Shown: positions 35,548-44,017 of the stretch, one piece after another
Position numbering within the stretch: the first letter of the stretch is position 1
How the letters are laid out: each line of letters opens with the position of its first letter
Program-made: the position numbers and the translations under genes
The notes under the pieces: generated by a model
Database searches by the model: none
Seen by the model: the letters and a program-made list of their open reading frames with translations, nothing else
What the model was told of the DNA's origin: nothing
Assembly: GCA_019186825.1 (NCBI GenBank)
Contig: JABARP010000009.1
Coordinates: 48,370 to 96,817, forward strand
Length of the DNA stretch: 48,448 nucleotides
From: Pyrinomonadaceae bacterium
GTDB taxonomy: Bacteria > Acidobacteriota > Blastocatellia > Pyrinomonadales > Pyrinomonadaceae
Direction: 5' to 3'

Positions 35548-37014
35548 ATGACGACCTCGGAAGTTTACAAAAAGGCGATCTCGCTAGCTGTCTTTGTCGC
35601 CGTGGTTGGGGCGATCCTGACCCTGATGCAGCTGTCGGATGAGAGAATAGATACCTTTCTGACCGGCCACGGTGTTCCGACCTCTGCGATCACAACGATA
35701 ACTAAGATCGTGACGATCATCCTCGCAATGCTGATCGTGATCGCGATCGTGCGTTTTGCTGCATTTTTGATGATGCGTTCGGCGGTTCGTCGTTCGGCGC
35801 AACCAGGCGTTTCATCCCTGCTTAAAACGGTACTCTCGATCGTTGTTTACATCATCGCGTTCGTCCTAATTTTTCAGAATCAATACCCGGATGTTCAGCT
35901 TTCCGCGTTGTTTACAGGCTCGACGATCGTCGGTATCGTCGTCGGTCTTGCTTTGCAGGACACCCTCGGAAATCTATTTGCCGGTATCGCTATGCAGGCC
36001 GACCAGCCGTTCCAGGTAGGCGATGTGATCTCGATCCAGAATCGCGGAATGGGCGTCGTTGAAGGAGTGTCTTGGCGAGGAGTTAAGATCCGAACTTTTC
36101 AGAATAAACTCCTCATCATCAGCAATTCCGTACTTGGAAAAGAGACGATCGAGGTTGCCCCGAGGGATAACTTGAACGCCCGCGTTGTCTTTTTCAACAC
36201 CGCATACTCTTATTCTCCGTCACGGACGAGCAATGTCGTCCGCGAGGCGTTGCGTTTTACCGACAACATCTCCCGAAAGCGGCATCCGGTTGTGCGTATC
36301 CGTAATTTCGGCGACAGCAGCATCGACTGGGAGGTGAAATACTGGATCGAGGATTACACGCGGCATGCCGATACAGATGCCCTTGTCCGCGAGCGTATCT
36401 GGTACGCGTTCCAGCGTGAAAAGATCGAATTTGCCTTTCCGACCAGAACGCTCGTAAATCAGGAAGCACCGCCCGAAACGCCGTTAGAGGAAAAAGTTAC
36501 GCGGCGTTCGGTACAGCTAGCGCGAATCCCTGTCTTTGCCCCGCTTTCTGAGGCTGAGATCGAGCGGCTTGCAAGAAACGCCAAATCAAGAGTTTATGCG
36601 GCCGGTGAATCGATCGTTGAACAGGGTGCCGAAGGCACATCAATGTTCGTCATCGCTCGCGGATCTGTGAATGTCGTACTTCGACGAGGACAGCGAACGG
36701 AGATAATAAACTCGCTCGGCGAGGATGATTTCTTCGGTGAAATGAGCCTGTTAACGGGCCAGCCGCGTTCAGCGACCGTTGTTGCGACTAGCGAGACCGA
36801 AGTTCTACAGATCGGCAAACGTGCGTTAAAACCTATCCTTGAGAACAATGAAGCCTTGGTTCTTGCGGTTTCCGACCGGATCCAGGAACGCCTGAAGAAA
36901 CTTAGTGAAAATGAGGTCGTGGAGGGCGAGCTTACCACTGAGGACCAAAGGTCCTCGGGAATGATCGGGTCGATCCGAAAGTTCTTTGGATTAAAGGGGC
37001 AGAAGGGTGAGTGA
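35548..37014 (+). CDS. MscS-family mechanosensitive channel with cyclic-nucleotide-binding domain
   Basis: 488 residues. Three or four membrane helices (about 10-28, 48-75, 88-105, 115-138); the pore-lining helix 3 (TIVGIVVGLALQDTLGNLFAG) and the following beta domain (FQVGDVISIQNRGMGVVEGVSWRGVKIRT, positions about 155-183) are canonical MscS. From about 325 a cyclic-nucleotide-binding domain follows, with the phosphate-binding cassette FFGEMSLLTGQPRSATV intact including the Arg that binds the phosphate. Such MscS-CNBD fusions are known in bacteria; ligand binding may gate or close the pore. It is coupled to the transporter gene, six bases upstream. Confidence 0.93.
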   Translation: MTTSEVYKKAISLAVFVAVVGAILTLMQLSDERIDTFLTGHGVPTSAITTITKIVTIILAMLIVIAIVRFAAFLMMRSAVRRSAQPGVSSLLKTVLSIVVYIIAFVLIFQNQYPDVQLSALFTGSTIVGIVVGLALQDTLGNLFAGIAMQADQPFQVGDVISIQNRGMGVVEGVSWRGVKIRTFQNKLLIISNSVLGKETIEVAPRDNLNARVVFFNTAYSYSPSRTSNVVREALRFTDNISRKRHPVVRIRNFGDSSIDWEVKYWIEDYTRHADTDALVRERIWYAFQREKIEFAFPTRTLVNQEAPPETPLEEKVTRRSVQLARIPVFAPLSEAEIERLARNAKSRVYAAGESIVEQGAEGTSMFVIARGSVNVVLRRGQRTEIINSLGEDDFFGEMSLLTGQPRSATVVATSETEVLQIGKRALKPILENNEALVLAVSDRIQERLKKLSENEVVEGELTTEDQRSSGMIGSIRKFFGLKGQKGE

Positions 37015-37024
37015 AGCGCGTACC

Positions 37025-37318
37025 CTAGCCGGCATCTGCTTCCTCAGCGGCCTTCTTGCCTTTTGACTCTTTCGCCGATTCCTTCTTTTCGGCACAGTCT
37101 GCCTGAGCCTTACGGCCGAATTCGTTCATCGCATCGACCGCTTTATCGAAGACTTTGGACGAATTGTCAACGATATAGTTGATCGTCTCACCGATGGTCA
37201 CGGCCTCCATCTTAAAAAGCCGGGAGAATTTCTCATCAAGCGGGAGAGCCTCAAACTCAGCCTGAAAAGCATCCTTGCTTTTGGTTGATCCTGTTTCGGT
37301 CTTTCGCTTTTCACTCAT
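37025..37318 (-). CDS. Small helical protein of unknown function
   Basis: 97 residues from the ATG at 37318; a longer upstream extension of the frame would overlap the Fur gene and is not protein-like. A Lys/Thr/Ser-rich start is followed by one long amphipathic helical region (LDEKFSRLFKMEAVTIGETI, then SKVFDKAVDAMNEFGRKAQ) and a charged Lys/Glu tail. Phasin-like or chaperone-like small proteins look similar, but I cannot place it. It is the last gene of the operon that starts at 42309 and follows Fur by about 107 bases. Confidence 0.6.
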   Translation of the reverse strand: MSEKRKTETGSTKSKDAFQAEFEALPLDEKFSRLFKMEAVTIGETINYIVDNSSKVFDKAVDAMNEFGRKAQADCAEKKESAKESKGKKAAEEADAG

Positions 37319-37425
37319 CTTACTTTCAACTCCTATACTTCTCGACGGTAAAAACTCGAGGTTACGACCTTGATTACGACAGAGCCGGCCGCAATGTTCC
37401 GAACTTTGGCCGACCAAAAGGTTGA

Positions 37426-37950
37426 TCAGCCATTCCCGACGGTCGTCCTTACACGAACTCGAGGTTGGGCTCCGGACGGTGTTGCGGGAGCGGCATCTTT
37501 CTTTGTGCTGCATTCGCGACAAGTCCCCCATAACCGTAGGCTGTGATGGGTCGGGGTGAACCGGAACTTTGCAGCGGCGAGATCCTGGAGATGTTCGATC
37601 TCTTCTGAAACGAATTCGATCACAAGGCCGCAACCCGTGCAGATCATATGATCGTGATGCGCGTGATTGTAGTGGTGTTCGAAATAGGTCTTGTTGTCGC
37701 CAAAACGCACTTCGCGTGCGAGCCCTGCTTCGGTCAACAGTCGCAACGTTCGATAGACCGTCGTGTGACCGACCGATGGATCTCTTTTCTGGACGAGCCT
37801 GTGAAGGTCCTCGATCGTCAGATGTTCTTCCGTACCGAGAAAGATCTCCATTATCAGCTCACGCTGATCTGTCCGGCGCAGTCCTGATGCTTGAATGTGT
37901 TCGAGAAAGATCGCCCGTTCGTTGGCAAATTTGTCCTTAGCCTTTGACAT
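37426..37950 (-). CDS. Fur-family metal-responsive transcription regulator
   Basis: 174 residues. The winged-helix domain is complete (GLRRTDQRELIMEIF, VGHTTVYRTLRLLTEAGLA) and the dimerisation domain has the HHYNHAHHDHMIC region and two zinc pairs, C104/C107 (CTGCG) and C144/C147 (CREC). The family includes Fur, PerR, Zur and Mur; the effector cannot be assigned from sequence. A short basic tail (RVRVRTTVGNG) extends the usual length. It sits in the operon of the large ATPase, 21 bases after the DUF2520 gene. GTG at 37953 is an alternative start one codon upstream. Confidence 0.92.
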   Translation of the reverse strand: MSKAKDKFANERAIFLEHIQASGLRRTDQRELIMEIFLGTEEHLTIEDLHRLVQKRDPSVGHTTVYRTLRLLTEAGLAREVRFGDNKTYFEHHYNHAHHDHMICTGCGLVIEFVSEEIEHLQDLAAAKFRFTPTHHSLRLWGTCRECSTKKDAAPATPSGAQPRVRVRTTVGNG

Positions 37951-37971
37951 CACCCTTGTATTTAGATGTTA

Positions 37972-38823
37972 TCACTTTGAGCGAAGGATTGCTGTTATGG
38001 TAAGTATCACCTCTTCTGAAACTCCCCTTTTTCTTGCAAGATCAAGCGAACGAAGGCCGAGTAGGCAATATATTTCAGCGAGTTCCGGATGGCAGGAATC
38101 GCGGATCGCTCGAAGGTTCTTCTCCACGGTCTCTTTGTCGCCGCGGGCAAACGGACCGGTGAGGGCATCCTCGGGGGCCTCATTTTCGAGATTTGCGGCC
38201 GTGCTTGCAACCAACGGCGCCAGCACGTTGCGAGCTTCCTCGTGCGACACACCGCATTCCGCCAAGAGATCAACACTTCCGGCAAAAAGTGCTGCGATAT
38301 GGCCGGCAGACATCACAGCTGCGGCGTGATAGAGGGCCTTCTTCTCGGGGGCGATCTTAAAGCTACGCCCTCCGAGCACGTCGACCAATTCTTTAGCGGC
38401 AAGGCAAGCCTTTTCGTCGCCTTCGATGCAGAAATAGGCCGAACCGAGTTTTTCGGCTCCAGCCACGGGATCGCTCACCGAGACTAGCGGATGCATCGAA
38501 CCAATGGCCGCACCTGCTTCACGAAGCGGCGCAAGGATCTCGGACGAACGTGAGCCACTTGTATGTAGGACAACGCAGCCCGGCCGCAGGTGATTTTTCA
38601 ATGTATTCGAAGCCACTTCGATCTGAGAATCTTTTACGGCGATGATCACAACGCCAAATATCACATCGTCATTTCTGATCGGCCGCGGCAGAAGCGAGTC
38701 AACAGGTTCGCGGCCCGTGGTCCGCGAAATAATGCGGGCCACCGGAGACCATTTGCGCGCGAAGGCAAGAGCCAATGCCCTGCCGATACGTCCGTCGCCA
38801 ATAATGTCGATCTGTGGTTTCAC
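37972..38823 (-). CDS. Rossmann-like plus DUF2520 protein
   Basis: 283 residues. The N-terminal Rossmann domain starts IDIIGDGRIGRALALAF and has LHTSGSRSSEILAPL and AAIGSMHPLVSVSDPVAG; the C-terminal helical DUF2520 domain has LYHAAAVMSAGHIAALF and LTGPFARGDKETVEKNL. The fold resembles 6-phosphogluconate-dehydrogenase-like and pantoate-reductase-like NAD(P) enzymes; the true substrate is not established for the family. Many genomes have it next to panB/panC or similar, but here it is in an operon after the large ATPase (25 bases) and before Fur. Confidence 0.85.
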   Translation of the reverse strand: MKPQIDIIGDGRIGRALALAFARKWSPVARIISRTTGREPVDSLLPRPIRNDDVIFGVVIIAVKDSQIEVASNTLKNHLRPGCVVLHTSGSRSSEILAPLREAGAAIGSMHPLVSVSDPVAGAEKLGSAYFCIEGDEKACLAAKELVDVLGGRSFKIAPEKKALYHAAAVMSAGHIAALFAGSVDLLAECGVSHEEARNVLAPLVASTAANLENEAPEDALTGPFARGDKETVEKNLRAIRDSCHPELAEIYCLLGLRSLDLARKRGVSEEVILTITAILRSK

Positions 38824-38847
38824 TTCCCGAAGATAATAACAGAGATC

Positions 38848-41800
38848 TTATGTCAGCGAATCAATGATCGCGTCGATCTCTGATGGTTCGGGAGTAAATG
38901 ATGTTAAGTCGCTAAATTCGCCTTGATTTGAAGGGGCTGCCTTTAGCCCGCGAAGAAGTTCAAATTCCCCATCCGTAAACCGTCGTAGGTCTTTTTCATC
39001 TTCTATGAGTTTCTTTAAGGAAGCACCGTCGGCCTTTGCATCCCGCTGGGCGGCCAGCTCTTCAATGTCGTCCAGCCGAACACGCAAGGACCGTCGATAC
39101 TCGAACAAGGCTGTGTTGATCATCTGCCAAAGATCACGAGGTTTTTCCTCGATCTTTTCGGCATCGAGGAGCGAGAAACCACAGCCGCAGCCGGGCGAAT
39201 CAAGCAGTTCGCGTTCGACGTCACGGTTACAATCGAGCCTCTTCAGGCCGTCAACCGCACCTGAGACATACATTCGGCGAGTCGCGTCAAAGCTCGGAAC
39301 GCCTGACAGCGTCTCAAACTCCCACCAAACGTCGGTCTTCTTGACCTGGAGAAGCTTCTCACGAATGTCCGCCTCGGCAGGAAGAGCGTTGTGCAACTCG
39401 ACGAAATTCCGCGAGTAGAGTTTTTGGTATCGGCTCCACTGATTGGCGAGGATACGTGAGGCCTCCGGATCGTGATCGTTAGCGTCCAAAGTGGCCATGT
39501 CCCAAAGGTATGCCCGCAAGTTGTCGATCTCCGGCTCACCGGTCAGCTCACACCTTGAGAGGTAGAGTATTGCCTTCTCGCGCAGATCCCAGCCGGATAA
39601 GAATTCTTCGATAAGCAGAATATCGTCCGTACGTCGTGAGAACTCGCTTTCCTGGTCGGCAAAAGCGTCAGCGATCCGCGTCATACACTCTTCGCAAGAC
39701 AACTCGTCCGCGAGTAGAGCATCAATACTTGCCGCAACTGAATCAAAGGTCTTTATCGACGATGACGCTCGCCACGTACGTGTTGTGAGCGAACAATCAT
39801 CGATCTCAGCATATCTCGCCGCAACACCGGACGTCCGCCACTCACTCTGCCAAGCCTTCAGTGCGGCGCGGACAGCTTCGGCGTCACTCTCTCTCGATAC
39901 TGAAAGCGTCTCGCTCGCTCCCGTCAACAAATGTAGCCAGCGAGCCAGGCGCTCCACCGAAATACCTGAGCCAACAGGCCGTGCGACCGCGACGATGTCG
40001 TCCCAGATGACTTTAAGATCGAGCGAGCGGTGGTTGATCCGATCGCCGCGGGTCGTGACGAACTCGATCATCCTGGCTGCAACCATTGCGGACAGGATCA
40101 GATGGACCGATTCAAAGACAAGGCCGTATGGTTCGCGACCGAGTGCCGACCGGATGGCCGCGATATTTGCGGACGTGTCCGCCCCGGCATCGACCGCATC
40201 GATCACGATGCGTACGGTCTCAAGACGGCGAAGTTCCTCTGCCGCACAAGGCGTCGGACCGGTTTCAGTTCTGGCAGCGATCCCCAGCGGGAGACAGCAG
40301 TCCGCAGCAAGCCGCAAAAGGCCCTCGTCAGATGTTCCTGAGCCGCTGAAGAAGCCTGACACGATCGAAGCAACTTCCTTCGGCCCGACAACATGCGGAA
40401 AGATCGGATGCTCCGGATACTTTGTCTCGAAAAGAGGCTCCAGCATAATGCTGAAAACCTGTGAAAGGGACGGTGCTCCGCGGGCCTCCTCCGTCAGGTT
40501 ATACTCAAATCCGCTGATCGAAAGCACGGCTTGATCGAGGAAGATCCGTTGGAAAGCCTTTGCGGTTGATGAGGCATGGGTCTGAATCGCCGCCGCAAGG
40601 TGTTCCTTGTGCTCGGTCCGGATCCCGGCATCGTTCAACAAAAGCCAGTAGCGGGCAAATGTATCTCGATCGCCCGCGGCGATCTCCCCCGGGATCCAGC
40701 CGACAGACATCGGGTGAGATGTTGCCGCCGAACTCGGATCCGAAGCAACAATAACCGTCCAGTCGGCCATCTCCGACAAGTCAGGCGGAGGCGCACCCTG
40801 CGAAAAATTCCAGAAAAGCTCGCCTTTTCGGACCCCACCACGCCAGAGCAGATATGCGTCGGCTCGGTCGCTGCTAGCGTCCGACCCTTCCGGCGAAAAT
40901 GAAAAATCGGGAAATCTTTCCGAAAGAAGTCGTTTAAGGATCGCGTCGATGTGAGCCGGTTCGACAGTGGCGGCGGCCGCCTGAAGTGCGTGCTTTAGGC
41001 CGTCCTTCGCATCGAGACGGAAGCTGTACCGGCTCTTTCCCGACGCATCGGGCTCTGTCTTGATACCATCAGGTGCTGCGGCAGCAAAAGCTGCGAGAAC
41101 ATTCTCTATATCCTCGATCGCGGCGGACGGATCAGCTTCGTCGAAGATCAGCATAGAGGCACCGATCTCAGCGGCTGTTGAGCCTTCTTCGCTAAGCGAG
41201 AAGAGCATCATTCCCTTCAAGATCAGCTTTGCATGCAAGCGCTTTACAACAGGCTGCTTAGCAACGACGTCATTGTTCAGTCGATCGTAGATCTCGAAAG
41301 CACCGGCAAGGACCTCGATCTTTCTAAGGTTGTCCTCGACACTGTCAAAGACCTCATCCGGAGCGATCAGCGAGTTCGCAGGCCTTCCCATGATCCGGGC
41401 ACCGGCCTCTGAGGCAAAGCCAAGCAAGGCGAATTCGTGCAAATAGAGACGGACGAACGGAGCGATCTCCATGATCGCCGGATGCAGAGGAAAGAGCGCC
41501 GAAAAACGCTGCTCACTCCATCGGAATCCGGGCACAACTGCCCGGTAGTAATTAAAGATCTCGTGAATTACCGCATTCGAACGCGGAAACTTGGGAAAAA
41601 TGTGTGCATCGACGATCTTGTACAAGTGCTCGAGGTCTAGATAGTCGATCGTAAAAGAGCGTGTGATCGCCGCATTTGCCCCGTCAGCACCCGCAATGTC
41701 ATCGTCGAGAGCGACACCGACAAAAATGCCCTTCTTCTTCGCAATATCTGCGATCTCTCCAAGGGCTTCACCGTCGTCACGGCTCACGCGTTCCGATCTA

Positions 41801-42309
41801 TCCAGCGAGGTGTCGATCAGGACGACCAGCGAGGCGTCCGCACCCGCCGTTTGGGCGGCTTCAAGCAGATCAGGGATGGTCGTCCCCAAAACGGCCCTGG
41901 AGATACCAGTGGCGGCCGCAATTCCGGTCTGAAGTTCCGCAACGACGGACTCTTCGGTTCCGCGCTGCACCCACACGACCGTGAACTTCCTTCGCCCAAG
42001 GGCGTGGGCTGCACTGTCAACGTGTGGGTCGCCGGCACGTGAGCGGAGGTCAGCGATCCCGATGATCGCCCCAAATGTGTTCAAAAAATGGCTCTTGCCA
42101 ACGCCTCGAAAACCTGCAAGTGCACTTGCTGCACCATTTCCATCGGAAACGCGGCCCGCCTTCTCGATCCATTTTGCCATCAGATCGGACGTAACGTCCG
42201 TAAACCGATAGCTCGCGAGAGCCTTTGCAGGTTCGCGAACATATTCGTAGTTGCTCGAATATTGTCGCAGCTCTACTAGATCTTTTACCTTCTGTTCAAT
42301 GCGTTTCAT
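38848..42309 (-). CDS. Very large P-loop ATPase resembling BREX BrxC/PglY (DUF6079-like)
   Basis: 1153 residues, no signal peptide. The N-terminus has a helical lead-in (RFTDVTSDLMAKWIE) then a Walker A motif GFRGVGKSHFL (66-76), close to the [S/R]GFFGSGKSHFL motif of BrxC/PglY, and a Walker B-like strand LVVLIDTS (161-168). A LFPLHPAIMEIAPFVR segment near 290 also resembles the Y/F-P-[LI]-H-P motif of those proteins. The middle is long and helical. A CGCG pair sits near the C-terminus, followed by a coiled-coil-like acidic end. BrxC/PglY are ATPases of the BREX phage-defence system. No BrxX/PglX, PglZ or BrxL is in the window, so defence is inference. It leads an operon with DUF2520, Fur and a small protein. 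Confidence 0.6.
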   Translation of the reverse strand: MKRIEQKVKDLVELRQYSSNYEYVREPAKALASYRFTDVTSDLMAKWIEKAGRVSDGNGAASALAGFRGVGKSHFLNTFGAIIGIADLRSRAGDPHVDSAAHALGRRKFTVVWVQRGTEESVVAELQTGIAAATGISRAVLGTTIPDLLEAAQTAGADASLVVLIDTSLDRSERVSRDDGEALGEIADIAKKKGIFVGVALDDDIAGADGANAAITRSFTIDYLDLEHLYKIVDAHIFPKFPRSNAVIHEIFNYYRAVVPGFRWSEQRFSALFPLHPAIMEIAPFVRLYLHEFALLGFASEAGARIMGRPANSLIAPDEVFDSVEDNLRKIEVLAGAFEIYDRLNNDVVAKQPVVKRLHAKLILKGMMLFSLSEEGSTAAEIGASMLIFDEADPSAAIEDIENVLAAFAAAAPDGIKTEPDASGKSRYSFRLDAKDGLKHALQAAAATVEPAHIDAILKRLLSERFPDFSFSPEGSDASSDRADAYLLWRGGVRKGELFWNFSQGAPPPDLSEMADWTVIVASDPSSAATSHPMSVGWIPGEIAAGDRDTFARYWLLLNDAGIRTEHKEHLAAAIQTHASSTAKAFQRIFLDQAVLSISGFEYNLTEEARGAPSLSQVFSIMLEPLFETKYPEHPIFPHVVGPKEVASIVSGFFSGSGTSDEGLLRLAADCCLPLGIAARTETGPTPCAAEELRRLETVRIVIDAVDAGADTSANIAAIRSALGREPYGLVFESVHLILSAMVAARMIEFVTTRGDRINHRSLDLKVIWDDIVAVARPVGSGISVERLARWLHLLTGASETLSVSRESDAEAVRAALKAWQSEWRTSGVAARYAEIDDCSLTTRTWRASSSIKTFDSVAASIDALLADELSCEECMTRIADAFADQESEFSRRTDDILLIEEFLSGWDLREKAILYLSRCELTGEPEIDNLRAYLWDMATLDANDHDPEASRILANQWSRYQKLYSRNFVELHNALPAEADIREKLLQVKKTDVWWEFETLSGVPSFDATRRMYVSGAVDGLKRLDCNRDVERELLDSPGCGCGFSLLDAEKIEEKPRDLWQMINTALFEYRRSLRVRLDDIEELAAQRDAKADGASLKKLIEDEKDLRRFTDGEFELLRGLKAAPSNQGEFSDLTSFTPEPSEIDAIIDSLT

Positions 42310-42361
42310 AGAAAGAACGGATGCAGGCGAGGAAGCACGCGTCGGGAGAGCGTTGCTCGAC

Positions 42362-42376
42362 GTAATTTTAACAAGT
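42362..42376 (-). promoter_or_regulatory. Candidate extended -10 promoter for the large ATPase operon
   Basis: On the minus strand TGTTAAAAT (TGn plus TAAAAT, -10 at 42365-42370) lies about 50 bases before the ATG at 42309. The -35 (TTCAAT) is poor. The rest of the 250-base divergent region to the M48 gene shows no gene or repeat. Confidence 0.4.
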
Positions 42377-42565
42377 TTGTGCGAAGAATTGAAGGCTTTT
42401 CTTTTCTATTTTTTGTCGGAGACGTCAAAAAATGTGTGATTTTGCTCTCGCCGACACCAGTCTTCGCAACTTATCTGGAAATTCGTGCATCTTAATCTGC
42501 GCGTGGTAAAGTCTATTTAAACTTGAGTTTTCCGGCAGGAAGGCGGTTCTTTTGGAGGCGTTTCG

Positions 42566-43747
42566 ATGTCAAGCAGTAAATTCAGAACGGCAGGGGCATT
42601 TATTGCCGCATTTAGCATTTGGATGGCCGTGGTCGGCACCGTCCCGATGGGCGTTTACGGTCAGACGACCGAAAAAAAGGCGGCAAAAAAGGCTGATTCA
42701 AAGAAGAACGCCGAACCAACCCCAACACCGACCCCGGCCGCTCATTCAACTGAGCCGCTTTCCGTAAAAGATGACCCGGCTCAGATCGGGAAACGCAATA
42801 TCAATGGCGGGGCTGACAAGCTATTTGGCTGGCTCGGCGGATCGCAGGAAAAAGAGGTCGCTATCGGCCGCCGCCTCGCTGCAGAGGTCGAACAGCAGAC
42901 AAAAATGGTCGACGACCCGATGGTAACCGAGTACGTTAACCGGGTCGGTCAAAATATTGTCCTCCACTCTGACGCAAAGATCCCTTTCACTATCAAGGTG
43001 ATTGACAGCGACGAAGTCAACGCCTTTGCACTGCCGGGAGGCTTTTTCTTTGTAAACAAAGGACTTATCCTCGCCGCTGATAATGAAGCGGAGCTCGCGG
43101 GCGTCATGGCACATGAGATCGCACACGTTGCCGCACGCCATGCAATGGAAAATCAGGGCAAGGGTAAACTCCTGCAATACGGCATTCTCGGCGGTCTTAT
43201 AATGACTGGCGGCATCGCGGGTACTGTTCTTCAGAATACTGCCGGCCTCGGCCAAATGCTTGCGTTCTTTAAGTTTACACGAGGTGCAGAGGAGGAAGCC
43301 GACCGTCTCGGCGTACAGTATTTGTATGCTGCGGGATACGATCCGACGGCAATGGCAACAATGTTCGAGAAGCTTGCTTCCCAGAACAAAAAGAAACCCG
43401 GCACGCTCTCGAAGCTTTTCATGAGCCATCCACCGGCACTTGAACGTCGCGACGACAGCCAGAGCCTCGTCGCACGCTTTCCGGAGAAAGAGGAGTACAT
43501 CATTAGCACTTCTGAATTTCAAAAAGTGAAGGCGCACCTTTTGAAGCTCACGAACGCGAAGGCCGGCATTAAGGGCGATTACGACGAAACCGATCAAGGG
43601 CCGCCAACGCTGAAAAAGCGACAGCAAGCCCCGGATGAACCGGATGCGGCTGATTCGAGCAGCAGTTCACAAGACAGCGGACCGCCGAAGCTCCAAAAAC
43701 GAAACCAGCCGACGTCTCCGGATCCGTCTGCGACGCCTGATCAATAA
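42566..43747 (+). CDS. Exported M48-family zinc metalloprotease
   Basis: 393 residues. A signal peptide (AFIAAFSIWMAVVGTVPMGVYG) precedes a Lys/Ala/Pro/Thr linker. The protease domain has the HEIAH zinc motif (183-187), the third-ligand region EEEADRLGVQYLYAAGYDP, and FALPGGFFFVNKGLI. It resembles periplasmic LoiP/BepA-like M48 proteases of envelope quality control, but lacks a TPR tail; instead the last 80 residues are Pro/Asp/Ser-rich with two copies of a PPxLxKRxQ motif (GPPTLKKRQQ, GPPKLQKRNQ). A TTTTGGAGG ribosome site supports the start. A strong terminator follows. Confidence 0.92.
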   Translation: MSSSKFRTAGAFIAAFSIWMAVVGTVPMGVYGQTTEKKAAKKADSKKNAEPTPTPTPAAHSTEPLSVKDDPAQIGKRNINGGADKLFGWLGGSQEKEVAIGRRLAAEVEQQTKMVDDPMVTEYVNRVGQNIVLHSDAKIPFTIKVIDSDEVNAFALPGGFFFVNKGLILAADNEAELAGVMAHEIAHVAARHAMENQGKGKLLQYGILGGLIMTGGIAGTVLQNTAGLGQMLAFFKFTRGAEEEADRLGVQYLYAAGYDPTAMATMFEKLASQNKKKPGTLSKLFMSHPPALERRDDSQSLVARFPEKEEYIISTSEFQKVKAHLLKLTNAKAGIKGDYDETDQGPPTLKKRQQAPDEPDAADSSSSSQDSGPPKLQKRNQPTSPDPSATPDQ

Positions 43748-43778
43748 TTCGGGTAGAGCCATTAGCAAGAAACAGCAT

Positions 43779-43809
43779 AGCCCCGTCAATTATGGCGGGG
43801 CTGCTTTTT
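43779..43809 (+). terminator. Intrinsic terminator after the M48 protease gene
   Basis: AGCCCCGTC pairs with GGCGGGGCT (one G-U wobble) around a 6-base loop, followed by GCTTTTT. Confidence 0.85.
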
Positions 43810-43962
43810 GCCAAACATTCTGCCAGCCCGATCTAGCAGGCTGTGTTGTTTTGCTTCTTTACTCGTACAAGGACGAAGAAGGCCGCTCTTGTTCTCTTCC
43901 CGTCTAAGCTCCGTAGCGGCCCATTTTCCTTTCGCGCTGATCAAGCCTTAGGTGACCAACTA

Positions 43963-43995
43963 GAAAAGCCCTTGCCGGCATAGGCAAAGGCTTTT
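43963..43995 (-). terminator. Intrinsic terminator of the rsmB-bamD operon
   Basis: On the minus strand AAAAGCCTTTGCC pairs with GGCAAGGGCTTTT (one G-U wobble) with a 6-base loop and T-rich end, 22 bases after the bamD-like stop. Confidence 0.8.
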
Positions 43996-44017
43996 GCGTG
44001 AACAAACTCGGACAAGC

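Noticed and set aside
38848..42309. Complete BREX defence island
   Set aside because: Only the ATPase-like gene is present; flanking genes are DUF2520, Fur and an M48 protease, and no methyltransferase, PglZ or nuclease is visible.
42251..42439. Small plus-strand frame at the start of the large ATPase gene
   Set aside because: It overlaps the ATPase start on the opposite strand, has no ribosome site, and its product has no features.
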